A stretch of 64,000 nucleotides of DNA, taken from positions 445,210 through 509,209 of the forward strand of contig NMRA01000154.1 in assembly GCA_002633005.1 (NCBI GenBank), in the 5' to 3' direction. Made by a program: the position numbers and the translations under genes. The stretch is from Phoronis australis. Its lineage: Eukaryota; Phoronida; Phoronidae. The notes beneath the pieces were generated by a model. It saw nothing but the letters and a program-made list of their open reading frames with translations. It was not told where the DNA came from and did not search any database. Positions within the stretch are counted from its first letter, which is position 1. Each line of letters opens with the position of its first letter. Shown one piece after another: positions 11,301 through 26,300 of this stretch.

Positions 11301-14300
11301 TCTCAATTTTAGATGAACATTTCATTCAGGCTTGGCCAATTGCAGTCCTCTAATTCTAGAAGCTATTGGTTACCAAGGGGTGAAGGTTGTCCTGTTTAGA
11401 ATGTGCCCGCCCACCAAGCTTCGTCACACTTGGTCAAATTTTCCTAAATAAAGGGATTTTGTTTCGCACTAGGGTACATAAAGGTACATTTTATAATTAA
11501 AAATCTTCTGTTTGTGTGAAGTGCCCCATTAAGCAAAAACAGATTGGGTCGAAAAGGGAAGAAATAGATAATAGATATGGTCTGTAAAGCTCTTTTAGTG
11601 TGACGCTACATTCTGACACCTTGTCATTGTAAAATTACTGGGTAGAAACACAGCCAGATCCTGTCACTAGTCGTACTTTCACTGGTGGTCCCTGCACACA
11701 CTTTAAAGGGACCAACCACAACAGTAGATCTTCAGTGCATTCCAAAGTGCAGGAGCGTAATTATAAATAATTGATAATTTTGGTTTTAGGCCAAATCAAC
11801 AAGATTGAATTAGGACAAAAATGCTAAAATTGAATTATTTTCATTCTTCGTTAAGTTGTCAAAACAGTTGAGCCCTAACTAGAGTTCTGCTGCTCCCCTT
11901 TGATGAAGAAAGTCTGGAAATAAAAATGATATCACTTGCCGGCCATATTGTAACCTACATAGGTGAGATTTTAGTTGTACTGTCCAAAAAAGGAATTGTC
12001 ACTGTTAGCCAGCTGGGTGGTCACATGTGGTCATTTGCAATGGAAACAGTAACAGTTAAGACATATTATGCATTGAGCACTAACTGCAGATGTCTGTACT
12101 GTCTTTTACCTAACCCAGATTAGAAATGGCTCCATTGAGGTGAAAAACTGTGAATAATGTTGGTGAACACTGAACTCAATAATTTACGTGTTCCTTTTTA
12201 TGTGCCAAAAACTTTTTTCTGTCAGAGGAATGGTACTTTCTATCTGGTCCTCGGCGGCATTGTATTTTGTGTAGTTATTGTTGTAGACCTTCTGACTGCT
12301 GGAGTTGTTTAAAAATTCTGTCATAGTTAACTGAAAATAGCCAGCCATGTAGTCGTTCTTGATTTTATGAGTCTGTCCATGTTACAGGGCCACAGAGTGA
12401 TTAATTGACCATGTGTTCATACACAATGATCACACTGTAACAGTGTATTGTAAGTGAGTCTGTTCATGTTACAGGTCAACAGACTGTGATTGTAATGACC
12501 AGAGATTTTGAACCAGTGCACGAGCAAAGTCTACAACAGTCGCAGTTTGGCCAAGGTAACTCTGATCTGTCGTCATCATCATTGTTGGAGGAGTTGGTAG
12601 CAAATGACAAAATGGAGATGGCGTTTACCTGAATAGCGAATTAGAGTTACCATCTAGCAAGCTAGGTGCATTTACGGTGGTCTTCTCCTGCAGGAGTCAA
12701 ACAAAACATTGGAAAGTGGAGAATATAATAATTTGCATAGAGTTCATAGTGATGCGGTCACCCTGTCACAGTAGTTGGGTAGTTTGATCTCACACAATGG
12801 TTGGGTAGTATGATGACCCTTTCAAAGTTGTTGATGACGTTCAGCAGTTGGGTAGCATAATTACATGTAATACATACTTATACAATAGAGAATACAACTT
12901 ACGTATAGTGAGTAGACACATTCCTTTTATAGGTCTGATGCAGTTGTCAATTATTGAATGTGTAATATTGATAATAATGGTAATTATTATTATTATAATG
13001 AAGATGAGAGTTAACTCATCAGTTGTACTGTACTTAACTACTACAACACCAACATTTTCAAGTCTGGTCTGCATGCCAGTTCAAGATGTACATATTATTC
13101 ATATACACTGATCTCGTGAATTTATGGGCAGGATGCCCATTGCTAAGTTTGATAGGATTTCTGTGTTCAACCAGTGGTCTCCGTGGCTCAGTGAACTAGA
13201 GGGTCTGCACATTTAGCAGAAGGTCCCATGTTCGAGTCCCGGTCGAGGAAGAAATCTTTTCTGGATTATGTTCATTAGGTCACGCAATGTGGCCAACAGG
13301 TGGCATGCAGGCCACTCTTAAAATGCTTGTGATTTATATTTCAAAATTTACATGCTTTTACGTATTACATGTTCTATAATTGACAGCTGAGTTTGTGACA
13401 GTTGGATGGGGCAAGAAGGAGACGCAGTTTCATGGTTCAGAGGGCAAGGGTGCTGCCTCAAGACTGGAACAGGTGTGTTCACTTCTTTGTTGAGCATTGG
13501 GTGAATCGAATATTGCAGAGTGACCATCCGCACTGATCATTATGTAGCACATCGATGAACAGGTGGTCACTTAAACTTTGCTAACGGTATATGTAAAAAG
13601 ACTTGCCAAGTGTAAGAGATTTTTTTGTCTTTTCAGAAAATGCAAATTTAATTTTGAAACAAAGATACTTACTAGCCATAGGAAACTTAGCCAAATTTTG
13701 TAAGCAAAGCCTGTCAAACTGGTTTGTCATATGTGGTAGGGTTTAGCAATATTCTGCAAATTTTGAGTCAGTTATATGAGGGAAGTGGTATTTTTCAATG
13801 TAATTGAGAGCATGATGGACTCTGTGGGAGCTTTGCCCTCATAATTACCTTGCTGTTGAAAGTGGTGTCACACAAATGAGGAAATTTGGTTGTGGTCAAA
13901 GTGTGGATGAGAAATGGACTGAATATGAAGCTTATCATTGCCTCCTTTGAGAGTTTTCGTTGTTTGATGAGTGAGTTTGCGGAAAATTTCTGAGAGCGGA
14001 TGAAGAATTCAAAATAAATTTTGCATTTACTTTTTCGTGTCCCACCAGGACTGATTTAAAGAGAACATGGAGGCCACCCACTCCTCGACTGGTATGCGAA
14101 GTGGCCTTTGATGCAGACTTAAGACTTTGCCTATTTGTGATAATCTGCATGCCAGATACTGGAAAATGGGATTGTGACTGTTCAGATTTTAGGCTTTTAG
14201 TTGAGATACTCTTGTCATACAGTTTCTGTTTATAGCGTAGCTACTTATAAGTGCTGGTGAAATATTCCTGTAGGTGTCTCTGTATGTACATCATTGTTAC

Positions 14301-17300
14301 AGCCTGTGTCTACTGCAGCCCCCTGGGATGACAGGCGTGTGCGTGTCAGTTGGCGTGGAGATGGTCAGTACTTCGCGGTCAGCACTATATCGCAGGACAC
14401 AGATGCCAGGAAGTTTCGTGTGTTCACTCGTGAGGGACAGTTACACTCAACTAGTGAGAATTTGGATGGACTAGAGCAATGTCTCTGCTGGAGGTAATGT
14501 GAAATTGTATGACAGTTTTGTGAACCAAGTTGGTGTCTCTGATGTCAACAGCTTAATTTATGAAGCTTCAGATGGGGAAGTTTTAACGGAGCTCACTCAG
14601 ACATTTATACTGAAATCTAATAGCTGCGAGTTTTACAAGAGTTCTTTCTAACTTATTATACGTGCGTTATGCTTCAAAGTAGTGTACATGGTGTAGACAT
14701 ATTTATGTGACTTGTTAACTGAAGTTGTTGTACAACTTGATTCATTTCTGCGTGAAATTTGTCCCAGTGTAATAGTCGCATTAGTTGTATGTATGCTATT
14801 TCGTATTTCCAACACACATCAGCACTAAGGTACAACAAAAAGGACTGTCTACTGTCAATTTTCAGCCGGGAAGTTTACTGTTCTAGACTCGTATCTGTTT
14901 TGACATTTAATTTAGTTTGAAAGTGAGCTTTGACTCCTGAGTTAAGCATGCAATCTTTTCTAAGATTATGAACTCATCACAAGTCGAACTAGGCTTGATA
15001 TTTTATTTTTGGTAAGGTGTCAGCACATTGCCCATTTGGAAATGTTATTTGTTTGCACGACTTCCAGACCAAGTGGTAACTTGATAACCTCTAGTCAACT
15101 GTTGCCGAACAAGCAGCGAAGTATTGTCTTCTTTGAAAAGAACGGCCTTCGTCATGGAGAATTCAACTTACCTTTTGGAACTGACTTGGCAATGGTATGA
15201 TGCTAATTAGATTCACTGAGGAAGCACTGTGGCCTAGTTTGATAGGTGCCCACTTTCTTTACTCAAGGTCTTGGGTTCGAGTCCCACTGTGGGCCGCACT
15301 GCTAAACCCTTGAGTCAAGTTTCTAGCTTTTCAGCTCGGTTTTAACTATATAATATAAAGCACAAAAATGGTTCCAGGTCATCAGTGCAATGGGCCCTTA
15401 TGTGTGGCTTTCGCACGTCTGGTACAACGTGTACGAGACTGCCTGCAATTATTTTTTTGTTGATTAACATTGGTCATGATCATGAGATGCTAATTAGTGT
15501 CATTTGGATCGTAATTATTGTACGTGTACCTCTGCATTCTCCCATAAGTTAATGTTGGAATGGTACTTATCGCCTAATGAGTCATGTGACCTCTTGTATT
15601 GTAGTCGGCGACTGATGAAATAATAGATGAATGACTTTCCCTCTTGATCTGTATTTTTTACTCGACACAATATGGCGGAGTTGAGTTGCTCTTCATATCT
15701 GAGAGGTTTTGCTCTTCATATCTGAGAGGTTTGACTGTCAGCTGACTGTCAAAGTTAAAACTATTATTATAGTCCCATCACTTAATAGACAAAAAGTAGT
15801 TTAAGTTATGATTGTGAAATTTCCTTTCTACCAGAGATGCTGTAGTTGCATGTTTCATGATTCTGTGCTTTAGGTGAGAGAGGTCGCCTGGAACCTGGAG
15901 TCGACAGTTCTAACCACGTGGGTAGATGTCACCACGGGTACTGACCAATCAAGCTTGGAGACATACAGTGAGTTGTTCTGTCATAAGTAACCGTTACGCA
16001 CAGTTGTTTTGTCAGTGTTAAGTGCTGTATTTTTATGCAGTGATTCTTATAATGATCTGTTCAGTTTGTGTACCCAACCTGCTTTAAGGCTGTTATCAGA
16101 TCTGTGTGAAAAGTTCACTTTTATTATGTAAATTTCTGTAACCTCTGTCAAAAGTTTGGAGTAATAAGTATACAAAGTACCAAATTGCCAAATTGATTGG
16201 GTGCCTTTAAGCATACTATTATCTTTCTGATATAGTTAGGAAGTGTTTAATCCTATAACGCTTGGCATATTTTTCATGTGAAGTTATGTGTATTTATTGT
16301 GCAAGCGTAAGGGTCAGAATTAGTTTTGGATGAAGATATTAAAACAAGATTTGGTATGATCATTTTAAGCACGGAAACTTTAATAATTACAATTGTCTAC
16401 AAATTTACGTCTCATTATTTTTCATATAATGCTCAAAATTTGGAATCTCACTGTTGCCAAATCAGTCAGTCCAGTTCTTTTTGAAGTAATCAGGATTTCT
16501 TGTCTGTTGGGAAGTTTGCAACTATTTTGGATAAACAACATTACATAAATGACTATATTAAGCAAAAAATAGGTGACATGTATACATGATTGAAATAATG
16601 TTATTGAAGTATAAATTATCTGCCACTTGCACTCAAAGTGTATTCCGGAACACTGTTTTTCCGACAGTTTTATTGTGGACTGCAAACAACTACCACTGGT
16701 ACCAGAAGCAGACCCTGCATTTCCCTGGTAACCAGCAAGTTGTTGCCATGGAGTGGGACCCTGAACATGCATATCGACTTCATGTGCTGTGCGCCAGCGG
16801 GGAATATATACAGTATACATGGTCCTGGTGTACTGACCACAGTCAAGGGAAAACATCAAATGACTCAGCTACTGTGGCTGTCATTGATGGAAGTTAGTGT
16901 CTCTACATAGACGTTTTCTTTAGATGTAAATTCCTCTGTATGTATTTGTCTTTACTGTAAATGTCTCCAGATGGATGTGTCGTTAAATGTGAATGTCTCT
17001 AGATGGATGTCTTAAGATGTGAATGATTGTCTGAAAGTGTCTTTAAATGTAAAATTGTCTCTAGGTGGATGTGTCTCTGGAAGCAAATGTCTCTAGATGT
17101 ACATGTCTTTAGATGTGAATGTCTCCAGATGGACATTTCTTTAGATGTGAATGTCTCTAAATTGACGAGTCTGTAGATACGAATGTATTTATGTAGATGC
17201 GTCTTAAGATGTGCATGTCTCTAGACGGACGTGTCTTTAGATTTGCGTGTCTCTGGATGTATGTTGCTTTAGATGTGAATGTCGCTAAATGAATGTGTCT

Positions 17301-20300
17301 TTAGATGTAAATGTTTGTAGGTGGATGTGTCTTTAGTTATAGACTGGTGTACCTGAGTGTGTTTACATGTACATGACTATAAGTGAGAGTTCCTGTGAAT
17401 GCGTCTTTAGTATGTGAATGCATCTAGGTAGACCTAAGTGTCATTGGTGCATGTGTCTCAAAATTTGCTTGTGTTTAAAGGACAATGCATTCAGGTGCTA
17501 TTGGATGTTTTGGACATAACAGAATGACTAGATGAACTTCTGCGTTTTGGATGAATGTGTCTTTAAATAGATGAAGATGAGAGGAAGTGATAGTCTTCAG
17601 GTGGAATTTACGTTGCCCTGAAGTGCTAGACGCTTGTACATTTAATGTACCTTCAAGGGAAACACGGCTTCAGATACGTTGTCTTTAGATAGAAGTCAGT
17701 GTCTTCTTGTAAAAGTCAGTGTCTCAAGATACAACCCAGCATCTTTTATTTCTGTCTGGATATAAGTTCTTTGGTTCAGATGGCTTTTCGTAATAGAATG
17801 GAGCATTGTTTGGCTGAAAGTGTGATATAAGCATCAAACTGGCTACGCCTGTTTCCTTTTTTGGCTGAACTAAAATGTCTTAAACTATGGCTGTTCTAGT
17901 GCACACTTTCTGAACAGCTTCTTCCATGAACATCTTCGACTTAGTAATTATGTGTGTTTTAGTCCCTCCACTTTTTTGCAAAGATTATTACTGAAAGAGC
18001 TCTGCATGAAACAAATCTTTAAGTGAATAGGATTTTGTTTATTGTTTTAAAATCATTTAAAATTGCATGACTTTTTTTCAGTCAAAACTCTAGTCACTCC
18101 TTTCAACCAGATGGTTGTACCACCCCCGATGTGTGCCTACGAGCTTATTGCACCAGCAGCTGTCAACCAGATTATTTTTGCCCCTCCCTCACGTGGGCGA
18201 GATATTCTATTGCTGCTAGTGGATGGTCGCATGGCTTTGTACAGTTTCCATTCAGGTAATTTTCACAAATCTCAAACAATGTACTTAATTTTGATTCCGT
18301 ACTACTCTACCGTTTCAACGGAAATGTTCCTGTTTCATATTATTTGGTGTTAATTGTGCAAAAAAGCAAGAAATAACGTTGAGCTTGATGAATGTGGTTC
18401 CTAGAATGTGGTCTGCAAATGGTCAGGAGTTGATTGTTGTCAGAAGTCGTCGCTCGACTTACCACCAATAATGTGACTGCCTTCCTGGACTGGTTCATTA
18501 TTCCTGGTGACTCAAAGTAGCCAATTGCTGTTTGCTATTTATAGTTTCCCAATGTACATAATTATATCAGTCAATAGGTGTTCATTATTCCTGGTTTCCC
18601 AAGTTTCAGTCCGTAAGTTTACATTGTTTCTGATGTTTCCAAGTCTCAGTCAGTAGGTGATCATTATTTCTGATATTTCAAAAGGCCATAAAGCATTGTC
18701 AACTAATTTTGAGAACTCCGCTCAGAGACCAGGACAAAAAATAATCAAGTGTCCACCCACCCGCATCAGTTTCAGCTATAATTAGGTATCGGTTTTTGAA
18801 AAACTGCACAAAAGCATCCAAGTAAGGTTTGAACACCTTGATTTGCTGGGGAGTGGGAAAAACATGGATGGGACAGCACGATATGTGTTCTTCTTGAGGA
18901 GAGTACATTCTGATGTGGATTTTGAGTCAAATCCTACTACTGTAGAGTCCTCTAGTGGCAATTTTTTTTGCTTTACGACAACACAAGCACTTGTTTCAGA
19001 TGAAGTTGACCTTTGTTGTGCCACCTAGTGACCTTTTTATTGCATTGCTCTTTTATCTCGTGCATTTGAACTTCAGTCTAAAGTGTAGGTTAATGTCGAA
19101 TCAATTAACGTGCCAGGACTCTGAGAACAGTCTGTGGTAAGGATGAAGGCATCAAGATGATGTTGAACCTTTGAATGTTTTGATTGGTTGATTTCAGATG
19201 ATAAATCTATAGATGATGGCACTGTTCGCTGTGTTGCTGCAAGCGGGGCCGGTTTTGCTGTCAAATGTTCAACGCCCTGTCTTCAAAAGGTTTACAGGTA
19301 TAGTTAGTTGATGTCACACTAGGATGCGCTACTAACGCTTTCATCAATTTTGTATGAATCTAGCTAGTCACCCAACTGACTCCATGACTTCTTGACTTGA
19401 AGCAATTCAGACATCAGTTGATTGTGCTGTTTTCAACATTTCTGTATTGCTAGTGTACTGGTGCATGTGATGTTGAAGAGGAATGAGACATGTGTTGTTT
19501 TTGTTGTTTATTTGATGAACCACCGGAATAAAACACCCTATAAACAAGGAAAATGGTAAAACTAACTATAACCATGCATCGTATGTACCATTGGTAAAAT
19601 AACAGAATTTTCATTTCTTGTAAAACGTATCCACATGTACTCAACTAATCCTGTCTGAGTCTGACATGTGTTGAACATATGTTGTTTGTTGTTGGTGCTC
19701 AGAGCCTTTTCTTGCTCTCTAGCAAGTGCTGTGCAGTAGTTAGCTATCAGGAAACCAAAAAATATTAATGTTTAAAATTAGTAATTTCTTCGTCATTACA
19801 GTGTCAAGTTTTCAGAAGTCTTGCTGTCAACAAGTTGGCCTCTGTTCATCCACCAGGTGTCATGGGTAGCTATAGATACCATCATATTTATGTGCATGTG
19901 TGGAGAGGGCTCTGGCGCATCGCTACACGTGGGCAAAATGGACTCTATTTCAGGGGAGATAATAGTCAGGTATGAACTTGTTCCTCACCTGTACTTGTTT
20001 TCTTTTGGGCTTGTTTGCTTCCTTAAAGAGGGAACTGTAGTGAAATGTATGTTTTTTATTTGGCTAGTAAACAATTGTCTTCTTCGCATTATTTGATTCG
20101 CAGATTTAAAACTGAGGATTATTTTGTTAAACTTCGCCTTCTGAGAAAGGAGAAAGTCTAGCGAAGTCATTTGAAGTCACACTGTGTGGGATTATCTGGT
20201 TCCCACAAGATTTGTCTTGGTTGTGAAGATACGCTATGCTCAAGCTAAAACATAGACTGTACTTGTTCTGGAGATAGATAGAGAAAGGGTCGGCCGAGAC

Positions 20301-23300
20301 GGGTCATCTATTTCATACAGAATGCAAAGTATGCTCAATTTTTTGCTAACAAACAGTAAAAGAGAACTTGACTTTTGTTTTAAAGATGTGTCTATTATCT
20401 GAGGCCAGTAAGTTTTTAGTGACATATCAGATTATCCATCAGTCAAATGTTAAGATAATGGCCAGCACTGAAAAATGATTGACAGGTACATGGCGTATTA
20501 GGTTGCAAGTGCAAATTGTACCTAGACGCCTGCAATGCTTCACATTGTCACAGCACAGCTGTTACTTGGCTAATAGCCTGTGTCCTCGACTTAGGTCCCT
20601 GTTTTCACCTTTGACCTTCTGTGACTACGAGGCGTTGCCTGGGTCCGCGTGCACACTTAAAGCTACGTCTTTTCACGTTACAGTTCGTCACTGCCAGTTG
20701 AGGGAGCATCCATCATGGCTTCCACGTTATGTCCCGACGGTAACTCTGTGGCTATTCAGACCGGCGATGGCACGGTCTTGAAGTATGAACTGGGTGAGTG
20801 GCCTGTGAGCAGTGCTGTTAATTCGTTTTCGTGTGTGAGGTTCTTTTAATTAAGAGTAATACTGGATTAAAAACTTACAAAACTTAGCAACGTTGCGTCC
20901 ACATCTCACAGACTTCAGCTTGGCTTGTGACGTAATCGCTATTCTGGCCAATTGGAAGCGTTTTGACCAGACGGTGTGGCATTGACGTCAGTACACCATC
21001 CCATATGTGTGACAAATCAAATCTTAAACCTCCTCTTTTATTTAAAGAGGGAGTCTCTATGTGCTCATGGAGAGCTTCCTTTACACCCCTTCTGAACCAG
21101 TCTTCTTCAAAGTCTAGGATAGTGACATCATCAGTATTGAAATCATGTTCAGTGGTGCACAGGTGGCTAAAAATAGCTGAATCATAAGTGTCCCTGTAAC
21201 TAGGACAACGATGTTGTGACATACGCATTTTTATGGACTGTAATTAACAACAGGTCCTTTAACCAGTTGGTTCATCTGTTGAAGTGTTGTTTTTGATCTC
21301 GTGTCAGATTTTGTTAAATGTACAAACTCGTCTTAATGTGTGAAACATAGTATATTTCATAAGCTCTTAAGCACTGATACATTTCAGGAAGTGACTTCAT
21401 CTTGCCGTGGGAGACATCTAGTGGTGATGAGCTGCAACTACCTCAGCCCTGTCCTCAAATGGCAGTCTGCAGATTTGATGGAGAAGTGAGTAGAGTTAGG
21501 TAAAATGTTCAAGTGGCTGCGTTGATATTTAGTGTGCTGCATCACATGCTTAAGTGATGTTTTAAGTGAACTTACTGTTTTATGTTTGTTCAATTAGTAA
21601 AGTAGTCATTCTACCACATAAAGCTCAGAGGTATTAGTCTTCAGTATGCGTTTGTTTTTTTAAATTTAAGTATGTGACCCGTTGAACTTTAAAATTGTCA
21701 ACTTTTGTTTATCTCATTCTTAATTCCGTATAGTATAACCTTTAACTAGCGAGAGCTTCCTGCTAAGTCATTGAAATTTTCCTTTTTGTACATATTCTTG
21801 GGTTGTTGCGAGTTCTTGAAACCTCTCCGCTCTCTTTGGGTCAATTCAAATTTTTAACTTGCGTGTTATGGTGCAACGAGCCCGTGCTGATTTTTTGGGC
21901 GTAAAAGGTTAAAACTGAATGGATTTTTAGGAGTGTAGTGTAACTGGCACTGACTGTGAGCTTCAGCTTTCATAAATATCTGTGGTCCCCTCTTCCTGCC
22001 TCCATGTTTTCAACTGTTCAAAATTGTAGTACTCCGTGTTTCTGATCGCAGCTGGCTGTGCTGGGACTAACAGAGAGATATCGGTTCTACGTCAACGCTC
22101 TGGAGGTGGCCTCTAACTGCACTTCTTTCTGCGTACATGACGAGTTTCTACTGTTGACAACGCACGCGCACACGTGTCGATGTGTCAGTCTCAGCACTCG
22201 GTTGAATGGTACATAACATAGTGAAATTGTTTAATGTATTTAAATTAATTGATATAGCTAGTGTTTTGTGAGCTACACAAGATGTGCTGATAATGGCAGA
22301 GTGGTTAGACTGCAGTTTGGTTCAAAGCTCACTATTTCACTGGCTGTTCATCTAGGTCTGTTTGAATTTCTTCCTCAATTAGCAGCGCTGTTGTCATTTT
22401 TCAGATGCATTGTGGGATGGTTGCGGGCTGGTAAACATCTTTTGACATCCCAGACAACTTGATGACGTGTAGTTGTCATAGCCAATTGTAACTTCTGCAT
22501 GTTTATGTGTGCATTGAGAATTTTTCACACTAAGTATTAATTTTACTAAATCTAGTTGCCTGATGAGATTTGCAGTTTGTGTGAAGCTGCTGTCTGGCTG
22601 GATTGTGCTGTAGACTGTACTGGTGATTTAGAGGTTAATGTGTTTGACTCAGGGGAATGTGTAGACGGTTTAGTTGTTCATGTCGTATAGCCATGTTTGA
22701 ACCCGTCTGTTCTTTGTTGTAATAATAATAATAATTCTTGATGTGAAGATCTTGACAGTTAGCCCAATGGTCTCTTGTTCACAGTATAACTGTGTCTTCT
22801 TTTTCAGTTCTTCCGACTCTGACCGACGGCAAGGCTCACCCATTTGATGAAAGCGTGCGTCGTGTTGAGCGTGGTTCACGTATTGTTGCTGCAGTAAGGG
22901 ACGACACTAAGTTGGTTCTGCAGATGCCCCGTGGCAACCTAGAGACGATCCACCCCCGGGCCCTGGTACTGTCATGTGTACGCAAGCATCTCGACAGGTA
23001 GTACCTAGGACATTGTGTTTATTTGATAACCAAAAATGCTATTTATTTTCCATTGTTCACTGGAACTTTGGTTGATATGATTTGGAAAGCATCCCAGTTG
23101 AACAAGATAGATTAGGTAGGCGTGGTGTTATGATACACTTTGAATTTCTCCTTTCCTCCAATAGGTGTCAGTATGGTGAAGCATTCAGTGTGATGAAGAA
23201 ACACCGTATCAACCTGAACCTGATCTACGACCACAATCCCGCTGCATTTGTTGATCACGCTCGTCTATTTGTTGATCAGATCGCGTCAGTGACCCATATC

Positions 23301-26300
23301 AACCTGTTCCTCACCAGCCTACAGTAAGTTGATCCCCACTTGGATATTGGGGTGATGGTGTTCAGAGAACTTGTAGTCAGTTTTTAGCCCACCTCCAAAA
23401 TTCCATAATTGTACTTGACGTGTATAAATCCACCTGCTCGGGTATGACCCTTCTCACCTTTTCCTTCACGTTTGGTGAACGGGGCCTCTTCTCTCGCACA
23501 TGATTCACAAAGTGCGTGTAAGGTGAAACATGACTTGCAAGGTGCCAGTCAGGTAAAGCAGGATTCGCCGTTGAAAGTGCGTGTCAAGTGAAGCATTATT
23601 TGCAAAGCACTTGTCAGGTGAAGCAGGATTTACAAAAGTGCATGTCAGGTGAAGCGTGATCCACAAAGTACGTGTCAGGTGAAACATGATCCAGGTAGTG
23701 TGTCTCACATTAGAGTACAGGTTCCATACTAGCCCGTCCATGTATGTGCCCAACCCTGATTATCAGGTCTCCCATTTGCAACCCTATGGGGTTATACTTG
23801 GATGGATATGATATTTAAACGAATCTCAAAACTGCATTGAATTTTGTCGCTGATAATAGTCACACAAGATATAAGCCTGTCACGTAACGGTATTTTAATC
23901 ATTGTCATTTCAAGCCAATTGTCTATTTTGTTTACTATAGGGAAGAAGATGTCACCCAGACCATGTATACAGCAGCATATAAGCAGGTGACGCCCTCTGT
24001 TGGGGAGAAGCCGAGTAAGGTGGATAGAGTGTGTGATGTTGTCAAGTCTACGTTGGAATGTATAGACACTGACAGGTGGGCCATTGTTTGTTTCACGTCT
24101 CTTATTCAAACTGAGCTGTAGCACTGCTGTGGACTTTAATTAAGGTCATGAAACTGAACTCTGTCTTCATCACTTAGATTTTAAAATTTTGGAGCATCGT
24201 TGAAAATCTCCGTGTGAAGTCCTTCAACTCCCGCAGGGAGTGTTAACGCCCAATGTGAGTTAATCAGCTACTGTGCCAAGACTGAATACCTCAACCCACA
24301 GGATTGTGTGTGTGACACTAGTTTATCTGCTATTGAATTGGGTATTAATTGTGCAATAGGATGTGGTAGAACCAGTTTTGGATAAAATCACCGATTCAAA
24401 TGCAAGTTTAATATTCGTTAACACCAAAACCGTTATTCTCATTTAGGATCTCCAGGTTGTATTTGAGATTCTAATGCCTTGAAATTATCTGGCTTGCAAA
24501 ATCCCTGATAACTGGATATCATTAGCCAAATTTCTAACCTGGTTCTAACCCTCCAGTCTGGCTTGCTGTGTCGAGCATTGGTGTCCAACACAAAAAGGAA
24601 TTCAGAGAATTCCTGCGATTGATGTGAAATGTCCAAAGTCTGGAAAGTTCCGAAATTGATGCATTGTTGGTCCCTACTGTGTCAGTCAATTTTAGTGACC
24701 TTAACCTCATTTTGTAGGTCACAGTGAGAAAATCAAGTTTTTGGTTAGGTGACGGGACAAATTGATCACCTTGTGATAACTGCGTATTGACGATGTCTTT
24801 ACCTTTACCCGGAAGGAAGTGTTCCTAATAGCGAAAACTTTCAGACATGTTTTGCATGGTCTTGTAAACTTTGCAATTAGATGTTTTATGCAGTGAGTAA
24901 CTTTCCATTCAAGAATGCATTAAGATGGTACTGTTTGCTTAATTTCTTTCTGAGAAAGTTTAGAACAAACTTCATAAATTGTCTGTGGAATGTAGTCTCT
25001 GCCATGTTGTGTTTTAGGTATCTCCTCTGCATTCTGACTGCACATGTGAAGAAGAGCTCTCCTGAGCTGGAGGTAGCTTTAGAAAGGATCAAGTGCTTGA
25101 AGGGTGTGTAACCTCTGCAGACTTTAATGTTGTTTAATTGAGTTGAAAGTTGTCACTGTCTTGACTAGTGCTTGTTGGTGGGTATTCTTTATTGTGTCTT
25201 GTGTAGCATAATGGCTTCACTGGCATTAGCCTCATTTCAGACATCAGTTTCACATGTGCAAGGCCGTAAGTTCAAAGGCCTGTTCCAGCCAGGCTCAAAT
25301 CCTAAACCAAATTTTTATTGAAGCCACTTACGTTGAGGTTATCAATCGGTCCCATATTGTTCCTTACACTTCTTGGCTTGAGAACTGACGGGTCATAAGT
25401 GATTCAGGTTCAATGAATTGCTTATCGTGTCGGGGTCATTTCAATGTTCAAGGCAGTGTGGCTGTTGGGAATTTCAGGCTGGTTATTACGACCCAATTTC
25501 AATTCCTGTTATTGACCCCAGTGGTTTATAGTGGTTTTAAGACAGTCAATCGTGTTTTTTCTGATGATACACACACTATCTCTTGACTGTGGTCTCCAGA
25601 AAGAGGATACGAAATTGACAATATTTGTAGACGCACAGCACTAGCCAAAAGTGTTCAGACAAAATGGTCTGGAAATCTTCGTCATGACGGCTTTGCAGAA
25701 ACAGAGTTCTGTGTCTGAGTTGTCTCCCCTCATGACTGAGAATGAGGGGAGATAAACAGGAAAGTTAGTATAAAGGTGTCTATGCCATTCTGCAGTTAGA
25801 AATGTGCCATCCTGATGGTTATTATTATTATTAACAGAATTAGCTGTCATGACGTGGAGACGGTATTTTGTCTGATTACTTTTCTCTTGTACTGCTTTGT
25901 GTCTGTATCTAATCATTTGTGTATCTCTTCTGTAGACAGAGGAGAGGACAGTCACGTGACCGCTGAGGAGGCGCTTCGTTATTTGTTGTTCCTGGTTGAT
26001 GTCAATGAACTGTACGATGTCGCGCTGGGAACATACGATTTTGATCTCGTGATGATGGTTGCAGAAAAATCTCAGAAGGTAATCATTGAGAATTTCAAAG
26101 AACTGTTTGTTTTTATTTCATTCACTTGCCATGCTGTGTAGGGTGATGTTTGTCAGCGGAAGTGTTTGGACAGCATATCAAAGGGCATTTCACAGCTCAT
26201 GAATGTCAGGGAGCTTTGATTTGTGAACACTGTTGGCAATGGACTAACTGTGCGCGTGTGCCTGACAAAAGTGTGAACTAAAGCAGCATTTGACTTGCGT

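Larger units (their letters stand above)
11171..16667 (+). other. ELP1 introns 3-8: contents
   Basis: Introns of 574-1304 bp. Beyond the two SINE-like pieces listed separately I see only a TTGGGTAG-rich direct repeat at 12770-12855, AAT/TTA simple repeats near 12965, and a 26-bp tandem duplication at 15688-15732 (CTCTTCATATCTGAGAGG). Nothing else supports a gene. Confidence 0.5.

Noticed and set aside
13175-13265. Functional tRNA gene
   Set aside because: A and B boxes are present but acceptor and T stems do not pair; a SINE head is the better reading.
16422-16859. 145-codon minus-strand ORF
   Set aside because: Shadow of ELP1 exon 9 on the other strand.
23505-23705. CRISPR-like array
   Set aside because: Units are diverged head-to-tail minisatellite copies with no constant repeat/unique spacer pattern, in a eukaryotic intron.
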